A stretch of 64,000 nucleotides of DNA, from positions 303,853,456 to 303,917,455 of the forward strand of contig CM060922.1 in the NCBI GenBank assembly GCA_030737875.1, in the 5' to 3' direction. A model generated the notes under the pieces. That model searched no databases and was not told the origin of the DNA. It worked only from the letters and a program-made list of their open reading frames with translations. Shown piece by piece: positions 22,068 through 34,914 of the stretch. The stretch is from Allium sativum. Taxonomy: Eukaryota > Streptophyta > Magnoliopsida > Asparagales > Amaryllidaceae. Each line of letters begins with the position of its first letter. The first letter of the stretch is position 1. The position numbers were made by a program, and so were the translations under genes.

Positions 22068-22832
22068 AGGCGACCGTCAATGGATACTCGAAATCCATCC
22101 GCATCAATATCCGAAAAGCGGATAAATATCCGATATCTGAAAAAATGGATGTCGATACGGGTACGTAGTTCGAAAGCTAACCGTTCGATTTCTTTAACAT
22201 TATGCTCGAAATCATACGTATTTTAGTATAATGAATAATATTTATTTATTATTTTATTAAGTCGAAGATTTGTATTATATGTTTTAAATGTATATTAGCT
22301 ACTCAAAACTATTTAATTTCATCAAATCTATTTATTTTTAACGCTTTTGTGATCAATGAAATCGAAAAACATTTATATTAAGCTATTTTTTTTTTAATAT
22401 TTTTTGATTTATCGATCATTAACGAATAAGATAATTGTTCGGTATCCATTTGTAACACCACACCTCCGCCAGGGTGGCTCTTGCAAGCACTCTGACTTTG
22501 GAGGGGCGTTTGAATCAGATAAACATGCATAATTATATATCAAGGCAGAACAAGAACATATGTATATATGTAAACAGAGTAAAGAAGATAAGTAAAACAG
22601 CGAAAGATTTCAAACTATTTCAAAACAAGTCTGATACAACATAATGTCAACTTTCCAAATACACAAGTCTAGATAAAAACAACATCACTGAAAAACTGAA
22701 ATACATAAGTACTATCCCCAAAATAAGTGATAACCATAGCTAGCTTCATGTCAAGACCGTACATGAGCTAAAATCCCACAAGTAAGCGATCAGAAATCCA
22801 AGCTAAGCTCCAATATTCCCACCTGAGAACCT

Positions 22833-22851
22833 GGGGGGGGGGGGGGGGGGG
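22833..22851. repeat. Poly-G tract (19 G)
   Basis: Uninterrupted run of 19 guanines within the solo LTR. Such runs are prone to sequencing or assembly length error. Confidence 0.85.
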
Positions 22852-24461
22852 AACGGAAGAAAAGAGGCGAAAGGAAAACATGTCAGTCAAAAAGACTGAG
22901 TAAGCCCTACTACAATCAATGTAAACTGATAAAGTTAACTGGCATGAGAAGCATGGATGAACATAAGGATAACAACATACTAGCATGATGATTAACTAAC
23001 AAGTTAGATAAAGGTGTCATCGCATAATCAGGTTTAAGGTTTTTGCACCACAGGTGTACTAGCAAACTAACATGACTTGAATAAACAAGTATTGATCCCT
23101 TGGCCCAAGCTTTGGCCCAATAACATGAAGTGACCCTAATACGCGGTCCAACCAAACGGTCTAGTCGATCGGCTCCCTATAAGCCTAACTCGTCACGTGT
23201 TGGTGTCAATACGACCCAAACATAATTGTAGTCAGACTGTGCAGGGTCTACCGTCGGGTGTATCAAGCCCTAGGGTGTCAACTCCTGGACACCATAAACA
23301 TAAGTGCACAGTCTCGATCTGCTGGTACCCGTGCATGTTTTCTCCGGCTTCGGACTATGTGCACGACCATAGTCCGCCCGGAACTACACCGGCGTACCCT
23401 TCTGCCGTCGTTTTTGGTCTCTTACCTCAAGTTCAGTAATTGTGCCCCCACCCTAGCCTAGATGCTAGGGTCTTAATGATACGAACTTGGGATTACTGCT
23501 GGAGTGGACCCCCATTGCTAGGATTTTCTAGTGGGTTAAGTACGGTTTAACCCTTTTACTAATCATGGGTTAACTTGGTTAAGTGTAACGATGAGTTCAC
23601 GACTTAACCCTGATTAATCTACCAAGCCCAAATTGGTTAAGTATTAAGTGGACCATGACTTAACCCTAATCATGAGGCATTAATTAATTTAATGTGCCTT
23701 AACCTCTCACATTAGACCTTGTTGTGGTTACTAGTTAAGCCGGGCGGGTCCGGGTAGCTTTACACCATAACTTGGTCTAACCTCGGGTTCAAGGTACAAC
23801 ATGACCAACTTCTCACATTGAGTCCTATTGTTTGTAGCAACTAGTTAAGCCGGTCGGTTCCGGGTAGTTTTACGCTACACACTCAACCCAACCTCGAGTT
23901 GTTCACACTTATATTTTCTAAGTGTCATGTCCATTATGTTTCCAAAACATATTACAAGTTTTCAAGCATTTGGGTAGACCTAACTTAATAGGTTAATTCC
24001 CAATGGGTAGACCTAACTTAATAGGTAAATTCCCAATCTTATGTTTTTATGTCTTTTAAGTTCACCCAACCCCAAACGCAATCCCATCGCTTACATGTCG
24101 CAATAGCGCATAAAGGATAGAAAGAGGGAACTTGGCATAATCATGACATAAAAGTGTTGAAGCCACAAGTTTAACATGGTGGCATATGAAATGTACATAT
24201 GTTCATATACTTGCATATTACATTTTTAGGCCTCAAAAGTATGCATAAAACCAAACTTAGCATATAAGTGATACATGGTGATAAATGACATGTAGAGGTT
24301 GCCATAAGTTCGCATTTAGCCTCACATGCAAGTTATCATAAGGGATATGATAACTTACATGTTGCCAAAATGCAACCTTTAGCATAAAGCTTGAAGCTTG
24401 AAGCTCATAAGCCCAAGATAAGCTTGCATAACATGGTAACATGAACAAAATGATCAACCCA

Positions 24462-24790
24462 AACTTGCATAACATAACTTGCATATCATATGACAAACTT
24501 GCATATCAAACTTGCATAACATAACATGATAAACTTGCATATCACAACATGGCAAGCTATCATAGCATAACATGGTAAACTTGCATATCATAGCATGGCA
24601 TACTTGCATAACATAACATGATAAACTTGCATATCATAACATGGCATACTTGCATAACATAATATGATAAACTTGCATATCATAACATGACAAACTTGCA
24701 TAGCATAACATATCAAACTTGCATAACATGACATAGTAAACTTGCATATCATGGCAAACTTACATATCATAACGATCAACCAAACTTGCA
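24462..24790. repeat. AACTTGCATA tandem repeat in the solo LTR
   Basis: About a dozen imperfect units of roughly 23 bp with the pattern AAACTTGCATATCATAACATGG, alternating between ATATCA and ATAACA variants. Confidence 0.85.
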
Positions 24791-25709
24791 TCATTCATTT
24801 AACTTTAGAGTTTAAATATGAAAGTAGAAAAGGGCTTACAATGCTTATGAAGACACAAAAATATGACAAAGCCCTTAAGCAATCAATTAGACCCAAAATG
24901 CAAGCTCTAATAGAAAAACCCTTGAGCCAAAATGATCAAAACCCTTGCTTTATGATGTAAATATGGAAACTTGACTTGAATGCAAGCAAATGATGCTCAT
25001 ACAAGCTTGAAAACACTTGTATGCATAGAAAATCTCTCATAGAAATTTATTTAGGAATTTTATGAAGAGAGTGGAGGCCATGAGAGGATTGATTTTGCCA
25101 TAGTTTAGTTGTAGGATTGATTAATGATGATTTAGGCTTAGGTTAGGGTCTTATTTATAGAGATTAGGATTAGTTCTAGCCTTAGGATTAAACCCTAGTT
25201 CCAATCTCAGCCCTCAAAACCGAATCTGGCCCCCAAACTCAACACAACTCCAAAATGATGCACCCGGCAAAACTGCCCGGCTGAGCCAAGTCGACAGGGC
25301 TGTCGATTTGGGTCCAACCAAGTCGACTCCCAAGTCGACAGGGCTGTCGACTTGGGTGCTCTGGCGGGAATTTTCCCGCCTGGCCCAATCTAACCCAAAT
25401 TTCCAAATTCAAACTTGAATTTGAAATCTGTTTTTACTTTGAATTTTTCTGAAAACTTCGTTGGGCCTTAATCGGGTCATAATGACTCCGATTTTCGAAA
25501 ACTCGGACTCTATTTCACGTATTTTTCCGAGATGAACGCAATGGCATAGCCCGTTTCCCTTGTTTCAGAATTATAAATTAAATTCTGCCTCGATTTACGT
25601 TATAACAGGTTATTGAAAATACGGGTTGTTACACCATTCGTATCCACGAATACAGATGATGGATATCCTTTAGAATAGCATCATTATTCTTGAAATTGTT
25701 ACTAATAAT

Positions 25710-26199
25710 TACAGGTGAGCGTTTGATTGGTTTGGTTTATCCGATGATAAAAACTGCAAACCAAACTAAAGCCGATAAAAATGAAAACCAAACCAAACCA
25801 ACCAAATTAAGATTGGTTGGTTCGGTTGGTTATCCGATTTAACCAAACTAAAAATATTTTATACTTTATGTTCAAATATTAGCTATCATTTTAAATAAGG
25901 TATAAATATATCATTATAGTATTATTATTTATGACTCTTATACTTTCCAATATTAATTCTGATACATATGTGATGATTAAAATTATCTTAGATAACTAAA
26001 CTAAGCTAAAATATTTACAATAATTTTGATAAATTTGAAAATATAATAAAAGTTCGGTTAATTTGGTTAAACCGATAACCAAACTAAATATTTTTTCGAA
26101 CCGATTACAAACCGATCTAATTTCAAAACCGAACCAAACCGACCAAAATCAACTGGTTTAGTTGGTTTCTTTGGTTTAACCAAATAATGCTCACCCCTA
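25710..26199. mobile_element. hAT-like MITE rich in AACCAAAC motifs
   Basis: 8-bp TSD CTAATAAT (25702-25709 and 26200-26207). Ends TACAGGTGAGC and, as complement, TAGGGGTGAGC. Sub-terminal GGTTGGTT/AACCAAAC repeats are inverted. No ORF. Confidence 0.8.
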
Positions 26200-26219
26200 C
26201 TAATAATAACTTATGGTCT

Positions 26220-26420
26220 CCTTTGTTAGGTTGTGCATCAGTTGGTGTTTTTTTTTTTACTGCAAATCTAAGCTATTTATGGGTTTGGTTATCTCACAAT
26301 GATTTATTTTGTGGTCGGTGTTTTTTTAGTACTGATCTAAGCTAACTTTGGATTTTGTTACCTCACAGTATGCTTTTGTATAGTAGAGATCTAAGCCGAC
26401 TATGTATTTAGTAAGAACCA
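26220..26420. repeat. Degenerate tandem repeat
   Basis: Three diverged units around (T)n-ACTGATCTAAGCTAACT...TTACCTCACA, each about 65-75 bp. Confidence 0.5.
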
Positions 26421-27172
26421 TGCATGTATGCATTCTTTTTCTTTTCAATTTATTCATTTTTTTGACTTACCATACAAAATCTGTTTTTATATAAATATGA
26501 GGATCCATAGTTTATGTTATAACCCATGGGTTCAATCTTTGAGTGGGTTTAACCCATGGGTTCACCATTTACCGACTTTAAATTCAAGCTTACACAAAGA
26601 AGCAAATGTATTACAAATATATAAATAAATAATGAAGTCATTGCATTATAATTAACTAGTGCGTAACTCGTGTGTTGCTTACGATGATATTGTTATGTAT
26701 AATATTTAAATTTTGAGTACTGTTAAAAATAGATTTTTCTTAAACAATGTGATAAATTTTATTAAATGGATTTATAATTTGAAATGGCATGCGACACTTA
26801 GATGTAAGGTGCGACACTCTAATGTAAGGTGGATGATTTAATCCTTGCTAACCACATATTATTAGCACTATATATGTAAATAATTGATGCTGTGTGATAT
26901 ATGTATTTTTAATATATAAAGAAAAAAGTAACTGTTGGAAAATTGATGGGTAGGAACAAAGAAAAGTGGTCACATAAGTTGTGTCGAGGATGAGGCTATT
27001 GTCTTGAAAGCAAAATTCGACACAACTGTGGTGCAATCAATAATTGTCGTCTGCTTCTCAAGATTATCACAACCATCATTCATATTTGTGCACTCAAGGT
27101 TAAAGGATTGAAGATTTGTAGAAAACACTGTCGAGTATTCTCTGTGTTATCTATAGAGTTTTTGACACTGTT
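26421..27172. other. Unassigned intergenic sequence
   Basis: AT-rich. Contains a short local duplication (GCGACACTTAGATGTAAGGT / GCGACACTCTAATGTAAGGT near 26790-26830). No supported gene or element. Confidence 0.4.
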
Positions 27173-27384
27173 TAAAGCTGGCAATTAGAACCGAGAACCG
27201 GAAATCCGAATCGAACCGACCCGAAAATACCCGAACCCGAACTGTACCCGATGGGTCATGGGTCGGGTCAAGGTGATAAAAAAGACAATAAAGACCCGAT
27301 CAAACCCGACCCGAAAGACCCTGTAACAACCCGCATTTTATGACAATATAATAATTAAATAATGCATATGTGTGTGTGTGTGTA

Positions 27385-28285
27385 CAGGGCCGGTCCTAGA
27401 ACTTTTGTTACCTAAAGCGAAAAACAAAAAAGAGGCCCTTATACAGATGCTAGTGTATGACATTAAAACAATTTATATTGTCACTATAATCACACCAGTT
27501 CACCAAATAACAGTTTTACAACATAACTGCAAAACAATTCACCAATTCACCGAATCATCAAATAACAGTTTTACTTTTTACTGTTTACCGCATACCAATT
27601 CACCAAATAACAGTTTTACAGCATAACTACATAATCAATTCACCAATTCACTAATTCATCGAATCATCAAATAATAGTTTTACTTTTACTTTTTATAACA
27701 TAACAATTCACCAGTTTACCAGTCTCAAGAAATCTCAAATCAGTATCACCAAATAACATTCACTGTTGATTTTCGTATTCACTAATTCAGAAATAGGAAA
27801 TTGGTATTCACTAATTTCGTAATTTGATAAATCTGAAAATGAAAGGGAAGTAGGGAAGGCTTGTCGGTTGAATTGATTTCGGCTAGACAACCAATAATCT
27901 ACAATAGGACTAGGAATTTCGGTAGGAAAACATTGATACAATTAAATTCTCAGGCAGCATAACTAAACTGCGTAATCATTAATTACAATTATACCAGAAT
28001 TACTAACCAGTTAACAAAGAACTGAAGGAAGAAAACCCTTTGCAATTTGCTATTTGGATTGCCAACTCGTCTGTCACTAACGCCTGCGACCCTGCCTTTC
28101 ATGCAATCTGGATCGCCGCCAGAGTAGTGTTCATGATTATTTACCTTTGCTTCGCTTGTTGCTGTTGGACAGATCGAGATCGCGATTTTTTTTTCACGTA
28201 GAAGAATTGTTCGAAGAATTGGTGCCCCTCGTTTTCTGGTGCCCTAAGCGGCCGGTTTTCCCGCTTGTGGGAAGGGCCGGGCCTA
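27385..28285. mobile_element. hAT-like insertion in the 5' LTR
   Basis: Starts CAGGGCCGGTCCTAGAAC; the other end is AAGGGCCGGGCCTA. CAGGGCCGG ends are common in plant hAT elements. It sits in a TG microsatellite, so the 8-bp TSD (TGTGTGTA / TGTGTGTG) is weak evidence. It is absent from the 3' LTR, hence inserted after the retrotransposon. Confidence 0.65.
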
Positions 28286-28335
<50 letters not shown>

Positions 28336-28547
28336 CACAGACATAAATGTATATATGAAGAATAAAATAAAGATAATATGTGCTTGCATACATGCACTGA
28401 AAAAGAAGAAAGTGTTAATGCATTAATATTAAAAAGAAAAAGATTCATGCAACGAGTTAAATGAAATATTGCAGCAAACATGAAAAAGAGAAATAAGAAG
28501 AGAACAATAATTACCATTGTTCTAAGCCTTGTTAACAATAGCCTTAG

Positions 28548-28604
28548 TAGTCCAGTTGGTTAGAGCTTGTGACTTGCATATAAAAGTTACAGAATTCAAT
28601 CCCC
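28548..28604 (+). other. tRNA-like A box/B box module in the 5' LTR
   Basis: TAGTCCAGTTGGTTAGAGC (D-arm/A box, 28548-28566) followed by GAATTCAATCCCC (B-box-like, 28592-28604). The spacing is like that of a tRNA gene, but no full cloverleaf can be formed. Confidence 0.6.
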
Positions 28605-28725
28605 ACAGGCGTCATATTTTTGTTTTAAGGGAACAACTAAAATTAAAACATGTTCTAAAGAGAAAACATGTATAAACGCACATATAAGGAAAAAATATAC
28701 ATATAAGAAAGTAAAGAAAATATAC

Positions 28726-28764
28726 GTATATATATATATATATATGAGAATATATATGTATATA

Positions 28765-28805
<41 letters not shown>
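28726..28805. repeat. TA microsatellite
   Basis: Two TA-rich runs in the 5' LTR. A TG/TA run also occurs at 28286-28333 in the same LTR. Confidence 0.85.
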
Positions 28806-28808
<3 letters not shown>

Positions 28809-31800
28809 AGATAGAATTCAAGATAAGGCTGAAATCAAAGAAATATGGCAAGAATTAAATAACGTACAACACCGTCTGAATTTTGGAATCGAAATAAAAG
28901 TTGTGCGTATATATATGCGTAAAATGGTCATTAGAAGATTTGTATACGTATAAGAAGATTACATGTGAATATAACAGTTAAATAAATTCCAGAAATTCAA
29001 ACATTCGAAAATAAAATTTCTACTCCAAAACAGCTCGCGGGACCCGTAGGGGGTCGACACCCCACTAGATCTGGCTAGATTCATCTGCGAACCCGGACTA
29101 TTTTCTTAACTGGGTTTAATGCTGACTCAGCGCTGTGTGTACGATAAGATCTTGAACACCTATAAATAGGCTAGTAGAGCCTATCCTAAATCTCATATTC
29201 ACTGAGACAACGTCTAAGCTCTGCCATTCTTCCTCCTCCTCAAATCTTTTCAGGAAAAATAGAATAATTAGATTAGGAAAATAATGAATCAAGATATGGA
29301 GGATAAGAATGAATATCAATAAGAAGGTGTTCAGAATCATCTTCGAAATAAGTAATTTCTTATATTTGGTCTATTTCAATTTTCTCCTCTTTCTTCTCTT
29401 TTTCTTTTAGTAAGAATTGTTGATCCATGGTTGCTAGGCTCTAAATTCAATTAGGAGAACCATGGAATACTAGATCTGGACCAGATTCAGAATTTGGAAA
29501 GAAAATTAGGTGAGTGGATTTAAGTTATATCATTTTTGATAATGATATATTATCGTTTGACATTCCCCGTTAATCTGTAATGTAAATATGCTAGAATGAT
29601 TAAAAATGTTGAAATGCTAATATGACATGTTGAGATATTAATATGTTAAAATATTAAGATGTTGGAAATTCATATGTTGAAACGCTTAATGTGCTGAAAT
29701 GTTCATACGCTAAAATGTAAACTTGTTAAAATATGTGTAGCTATAACTGTTATTCTAATTTCATGTTAACTTTTCACATTTATGTACTTGAACCCTTAAT
29801 TGTAGAAATTGGAATAATTACATGTTAAATTGGAATAATTACATGATTTGACGATCACATGTTATTTTGAGATAAAATTAATTACATGTTAGGAAGAACA
29901 TGTGACATAAAATGAGCTTAATATGATGCCATGTAAAATATATATTAAAGTAAAAATTTAAAACAATGGGTACGCCTAAATTATATAGAAAATTTACAGT
30001 AAATAGAAAACTGTAACTACACTTAGACACAAGTTTAAATTCAACTTATGATAGAAGTCTGCCCGGAAACGCCAGACAAATCCAACATCTACAAGTTGTT
30101 AATTTAATGTGAGGGGTCTAGTGCGTAAATAAAACATGTAACGGTGCTAAGGCACGAGGTTAAGTCAACTTGTGGAAGAAGTCTGCCCGGAACTGCCCGG
30201 CAAATCCAGCATCCACAAATGGTAGGCTTAATGTGAGAGGTCTAGTACATAAGCATATATATAAATATATGTATATAAAAGGATAGAGATTAATGGCATT
30301 AATTGTGATTAATGGAAATGAATAAAGAAATGAATGGAAGTTACAACAATAAAGAAGTGAATGAACGGGGAATGATAATAACCTATTATAATTAATGACA
30401 TTAATGAGAATGTTATATAGTAGATAGACTTGTCCTAGGGACAAGTGGATATTATTACTTAGATTATGATAAACTAGTAAGAAAATGAGATAACTTGTGT
30501 AATGAGATAAGTGGTACTTAATTGTTAATTAAGTAATCAGTAAATGGGGAAACCTGAAACCAGTTGTTTGTAATAAGTAAAGAAAAGGGGAAAATTTTGT
30601 GAAATGTAAGAAGTTGTACTTAATTACAAATTAAGTAATCTGTAAACTTCAAAATCTGAAATCTGTTAATAATGATAACATGTTAAGGCTTGTTCTAAAG
30701 ACAAGTGGAAATTATAACATATGTTATAATAAACGAAAAAGAGACTTATTAGTGAACCTTAGTTAAGAGAACTAAGTTAATAAGTAAATAACGATAAGTG
30801 TAGTGAAGTGTAAGATGGAATTATGATTAAGTAGAAAAGAGTGAGGCAAACTTATGAAATGAAATAAGTTATATTTAATCATAAATAATGACTGACATAT
30901 TAAACAAAAAACATGTGAATTGAGATATACTTAATTACATATTAAGTAGAACACGTCATTGTAACTTTGAAATCAAACAAGAATATAAAGTGATTGTGGA
31001 TTACAGACCTTGGATCACAATCTAGAGAATAACATGTTGAGGATTTATTAATAGGCTTAAATGGGTCAAGTTATATGACTGAAATTAATAAGCAAGAGGG
31101 ACTTAGTAACTTGAATAAGAAGTCAATATGAATGAGAATAACCAAGTTAAATGGAAACCTGATGAGGTAAAGCAAGCGCATAAAAGAATGTTTAGACATA
31201 GGGTCTAATAACATATTAAAATGAGGCGCTTGGACCAGTCCGCACGTTTGAGGGTGAATAACCCAACGGGGTAGATCATCATGGTGTTTTGAGGCACGAG
31301 GGGAGCGCAAGTTCGTCTAATTATTCTGTCAGCTCCGAAGGACTGGAAGTAGAAGCACGCGAATTTCTAAGACGTGGAAGGTTCCCTTGGTAGTCCTCTG
31401 TGGTGGTGTAGTGTTCGGGCTATGCTCACAGAGGTTGGGTCTGCGCGTAACTACCCGGTGAGTTGCCTTGACTGCAAAAGTAGCTTTGTAGTCAGAAAGT
31501 TGTGACGATGTGACACTAGGGTGATTCGGCGATCACTTCAACAGGGAGGTAGTGGTCACGACCAATAAGGATAGTAGATCGTCGAGTACCCGTCATCGGC
31601 AGCCAGTGGGATGCAAAAAGTATAGAGCTAAATCCAAGACGCCATCCACCTTTCACTATCGAGGCACGATTGGTGAGGGAAGATGCCAATTGGATGTTTA
31701 GATTGTTTGCCAGGGGCAAGTCGCTTAGCTCTTGAAGTCTTTACTAGTTGAGAGAGGGGCCGAGGTATGACCATAACCACCATGAAAAACAGACCTGAAG

Positions 31801-32660
31801 CATATCCGTATTTTGAGGTTCTTAAAGGCGCGTCTGTACAGATATGGAAAACTCTCGACCGAGTTCTGTGTTTCTTGTACAACCCTGCCACCAAACTTGG
31901 TGCACATAAGAGGTTATGTGCGGTTAAGGCATCAAGTACGATTGACGATACGTACGTGGGAAAGTCTAGATACATGCATGTCTTCTCTGGGTGGTGTATC
32001 ATAGGATCGAGGGCATTACTCTGTGATCTGATTCGATCAAAGATGGCAGTCCATATGCTTACGCAGCATGGCGACGACGGTCATATGCAAAACGTAGAAT
32101 TATTATATTGAGGTCCGTACGTCACTCTGGCATAGGATGAGGGACTGCGTATATTTCTTGGCGTTACTGTGGAGATCGTGTGAGTGGGATACCATGGGAT
32201 GTATCTTGATATTGGGGGTAGCTACATATATACTTTATTAGGCTAGTTCACTGGGAGTAAATGGGTACGACATGTGTGTAAACCTTGAGTGTTTTTAACC
32301 CAAGTAACGTAATAAGTAAGAAAATATGATTGAACGATACATGTAGGGTTATCCAAAATGTATAGTTTAAATCTAGTCACCAGATCCTGTGTTCTGACCC
32401 CCTCCCCATCACATACTCGCAGGTTAGACTTGTGGCAGAGATATGATAGCTTTGGATACTGGTTAGGCAGTATTATAATCTGGGTAAGGCTATATTTTGA
32501 TTATATTATATTTCATTCATTCTGCTGTGATATATTTTCTGAGCTCTGATATATTTTATATCTCTGTCTTTTTTGCAGGATACCAGAGCAACCAATACGG
32601 GTTTTGATGGATTAGAGTTTTAAAAAAAAATCGGTCTGTCGGAATTCGGGTAGTTACGTC

Positions 32661-32672
32661 TGGTATCACAGC
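32661..32672 (+). other. Primer binding site
   Basis: TGGTATCACAGC, two bases after the 5' LTR. It differs by one base from the usual plant initiator-Met PBS TGGTATCAGAGC. Confidence 0.85.
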
Positions 32673-34894
32673 TTAGGTTTAGGATTCATGTATAACTAAT
32701 GAGTGAACATATCTATATTTTTAAAATATAAATATATTATATATATGTATATACTTAGATCCATAGAGGAACCCACTAAATAGAAAGAGTATAATATGGT
32801 AAGAATTGGGATGTCTGTTTTGTACATTAATGAAATGAATATGGAAATTTGAGACCCCTAGGAAATTTGGGTGGGAAGTGTACAATATATCTTGAAATAG
32901 AGAAAGGAGGTTCCCATATGTTTATATTTCATATTAGTGGGTTTGACAGTAAAACCTTATATATTGGAAAATGTTAAAAGGAGAAAAATGGATTAGAAAT
33001 ATATATAGTTGAGAGAATTGATCTTGTGGGAGTGTCTAGGAAAGCCTAGTTAAGATTGGAAACCCACTTTGAGTCTAACCCCATTGTTAACTTTTAAGAA
33101 TTTGAAATTATAAAAGTTTTGGGAAAATGATTTATACTGTTTTCAAGTTTTAATCTTAAAAGTTATAGTTTTAAAATATGTAAAGTACACATATTGAGTT
33201 TTAAAGTAAAACGGGGTATATTTTGGAAACAATGATTTCTTGCTAAAATTTTACCTAAAGTAAAATTCTCTTAGTAAAAGGTGCATATTATAAAACAGGT
33301 ATAGCTCGCTAGTTTTCTTGTTATACTGCATGAAAGGATTTAAAGGAAAAACTTAGAAATTATTGCATTTTGTTAAAATCCTCAGTAAAGAAAGTCTTGA
33401 AATCTCTATTCTTTTGACAATCATTTTTGATAATTTGTTTTAAAGGAGAAAATTTTGTTGGGTGGACAAAATAAGTTATGGAAATTAAGAATAGAGTAAA
33501 TGTTTGCACCTTGTAGTAAGAAACTGAACCGACCTTATATGTAAGAACAAGTTATAAACCCAATTGGGAAATAGTTGTCCTTTTCTACTCCAGTTTTTGT
33601 GATTTGAAAAAAAATGACCTACATTTTTATATAAAATGACATGTTTTGCGGTTTGGCAAAAATAAGTTTTCATGAGGAAAATAAAATTTTGACACTTTTA
33701 ATTTTTGGAAGGAAATTAAAATGATAAAGCCAAACCGTGTTTTAAAAAGTATGTAGTAGGTAAGGATTAGTGCCTAGGAAAGGCGGAAAAAAGTTTTAAG
33801 GCTATGAAGTGGATAGCGAGAACTATCTTGTCTTGGAATAATGGTAAGTTCTTGTAGAATGCGTAAGCATTTAAAAGCCTAGGATATTGCTTGAAATGAT
33901 TATTCGTACACCGCTAGGACTAGTGGTGACTACCAGATAGTAAAGGGCAAGTAAATATTTAGATCCTGTTGCTAATTTTCATGTTAGGGGTACAACCCGT
34001 TATTGCATTTCTGTTGGGATCGTCCTGTTATTTTGTTCCTGTTAGGTAGTTAGCATAATACCTAAACCTGTAAATTATCCCGTGGTTCAAGCTTGCTGTC
34101 TGAGGGGGACATAGTCCCGAGATTCTTGGCCCTTAGTAGTAGCTGTGTAGAGGGTCTGTTTTCCTATTTTAGGTGAAAGACTAGAAGGCTTTTTTGAAAA
34201 CTAAACTTAGAGCAGATGATTAAATAAGCTAAGAAAAGAGAAACGATACAACTAAAAAGGAAACAATAAATTCAGTAAAGCAACAAACATGACAAATTCT
34301 AAGAAAAGATGGATAAGAATAAAAATTTCCAAGATAAGATGAAAAAGAAAATCAGTAACAAAGAAAATTTTCTTATGTGGGCTGTGCTTGGATAGGAAAA
34401 TAGGGAATCTTTATAAACACTTACATAAAATTCAGGTACGATTGGAAAAAATTACATAAAAGAAAAACAGAAGATGTGAAATTTTACGTTTTCCACCTTT
34501 TTGTAACATAAGAAATCAAATTTAGAAAATTAGATTTTTTTGAAATTCAAAAAATAAAGTTGGTTGGTAAGATTTTGATTGCAATAATTGGATGAACTAC
34601 GCTCTTACTCAGTAAGATTGTGGGGAAAATTTGGATGAAAAAACATTTTTCAATTTCAAAATATTGCATTCATATAGAACTACCTATATATTTAGGATGT
34701 GAGCATCATATTTTAAAAGGATTTTTGAAAAATTTGCATACACATAGGAGGTACCGCTTAGGCATACATGTATTATTATGTTGTATTTCACTTTGCACAA
34801 GTGCACATTATTTGCAAAAATCGGATGCATACATGATGGATGAATATTATGCGAGGGATTATCTATTTTACTCTTATCAAATTTCAGGGACGAA

Positions 34895-34914
34895 ATTTTC
34901 TAAGGGTGGAAGAA
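34895..34914 (+). other. Polypurine tract region
   Basis: GGGTGGAAGAA immediately before the 3' LTR, following CGAAATTTTCTAA. This is the usual layout before plant chromovirus 3' LTRs. Confidence 0.75.

Larger units (their letters stand above)
22451..25633 (-). mobile_element. 3.2 kb solo LTR
   Basis: 5-bp TSD CCATT (22446-22450 and 25634-25638). Termini TGTAACACC and GGTTGTTACA. On the minus strand it begins TGTAACAACCCGTATTTTC, a start common among plant Ty3/gypsy chromovirus LTRs, so I place it on the minus strand. I see no internal second LTR, PBS, PPT or coding region, which indicates a single LTR left by intra-element recombination. Confidence 0.75.
22068..25690. repeat. Dispersed repeat copy 2, split by a solo LTR
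   Basis: Homologous to 20288-20765. The right part was displaced to 25634-25690 by the solo LTR. The duplicated CCATT at the junctions is the LTR insertion scar. Confidence 0.5.
27322..32658 (+). repeat. 5' LTR, 5.3 kb
   Basis: Begins TGTAACAACCC and ends GGGTAGTTAC followed by G (expected A). Contains a hAT-like insertion (27385-28285), a tRNA-like module (28548-28604) and TA microsatellites. It carries about 0.76 kb (31463-32219) that is absent from the 3' LTR but present in the related LTR at 39020-41335. Confidence 0.82.

Noticed and set aside
22451..25633. Complete LTR retrotransposon rather than solo LTR
   Set aside because: No internal direct long repeat, PBS or PPT could be found. 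Termini and TSD bound a single LTR-like unit.
28548..28604. Functional tRNA gene
   Set aside because: The A and B boxes are present but acceptor and anticodon stems do not pair, and the same module sits at the same place in other LTRs.
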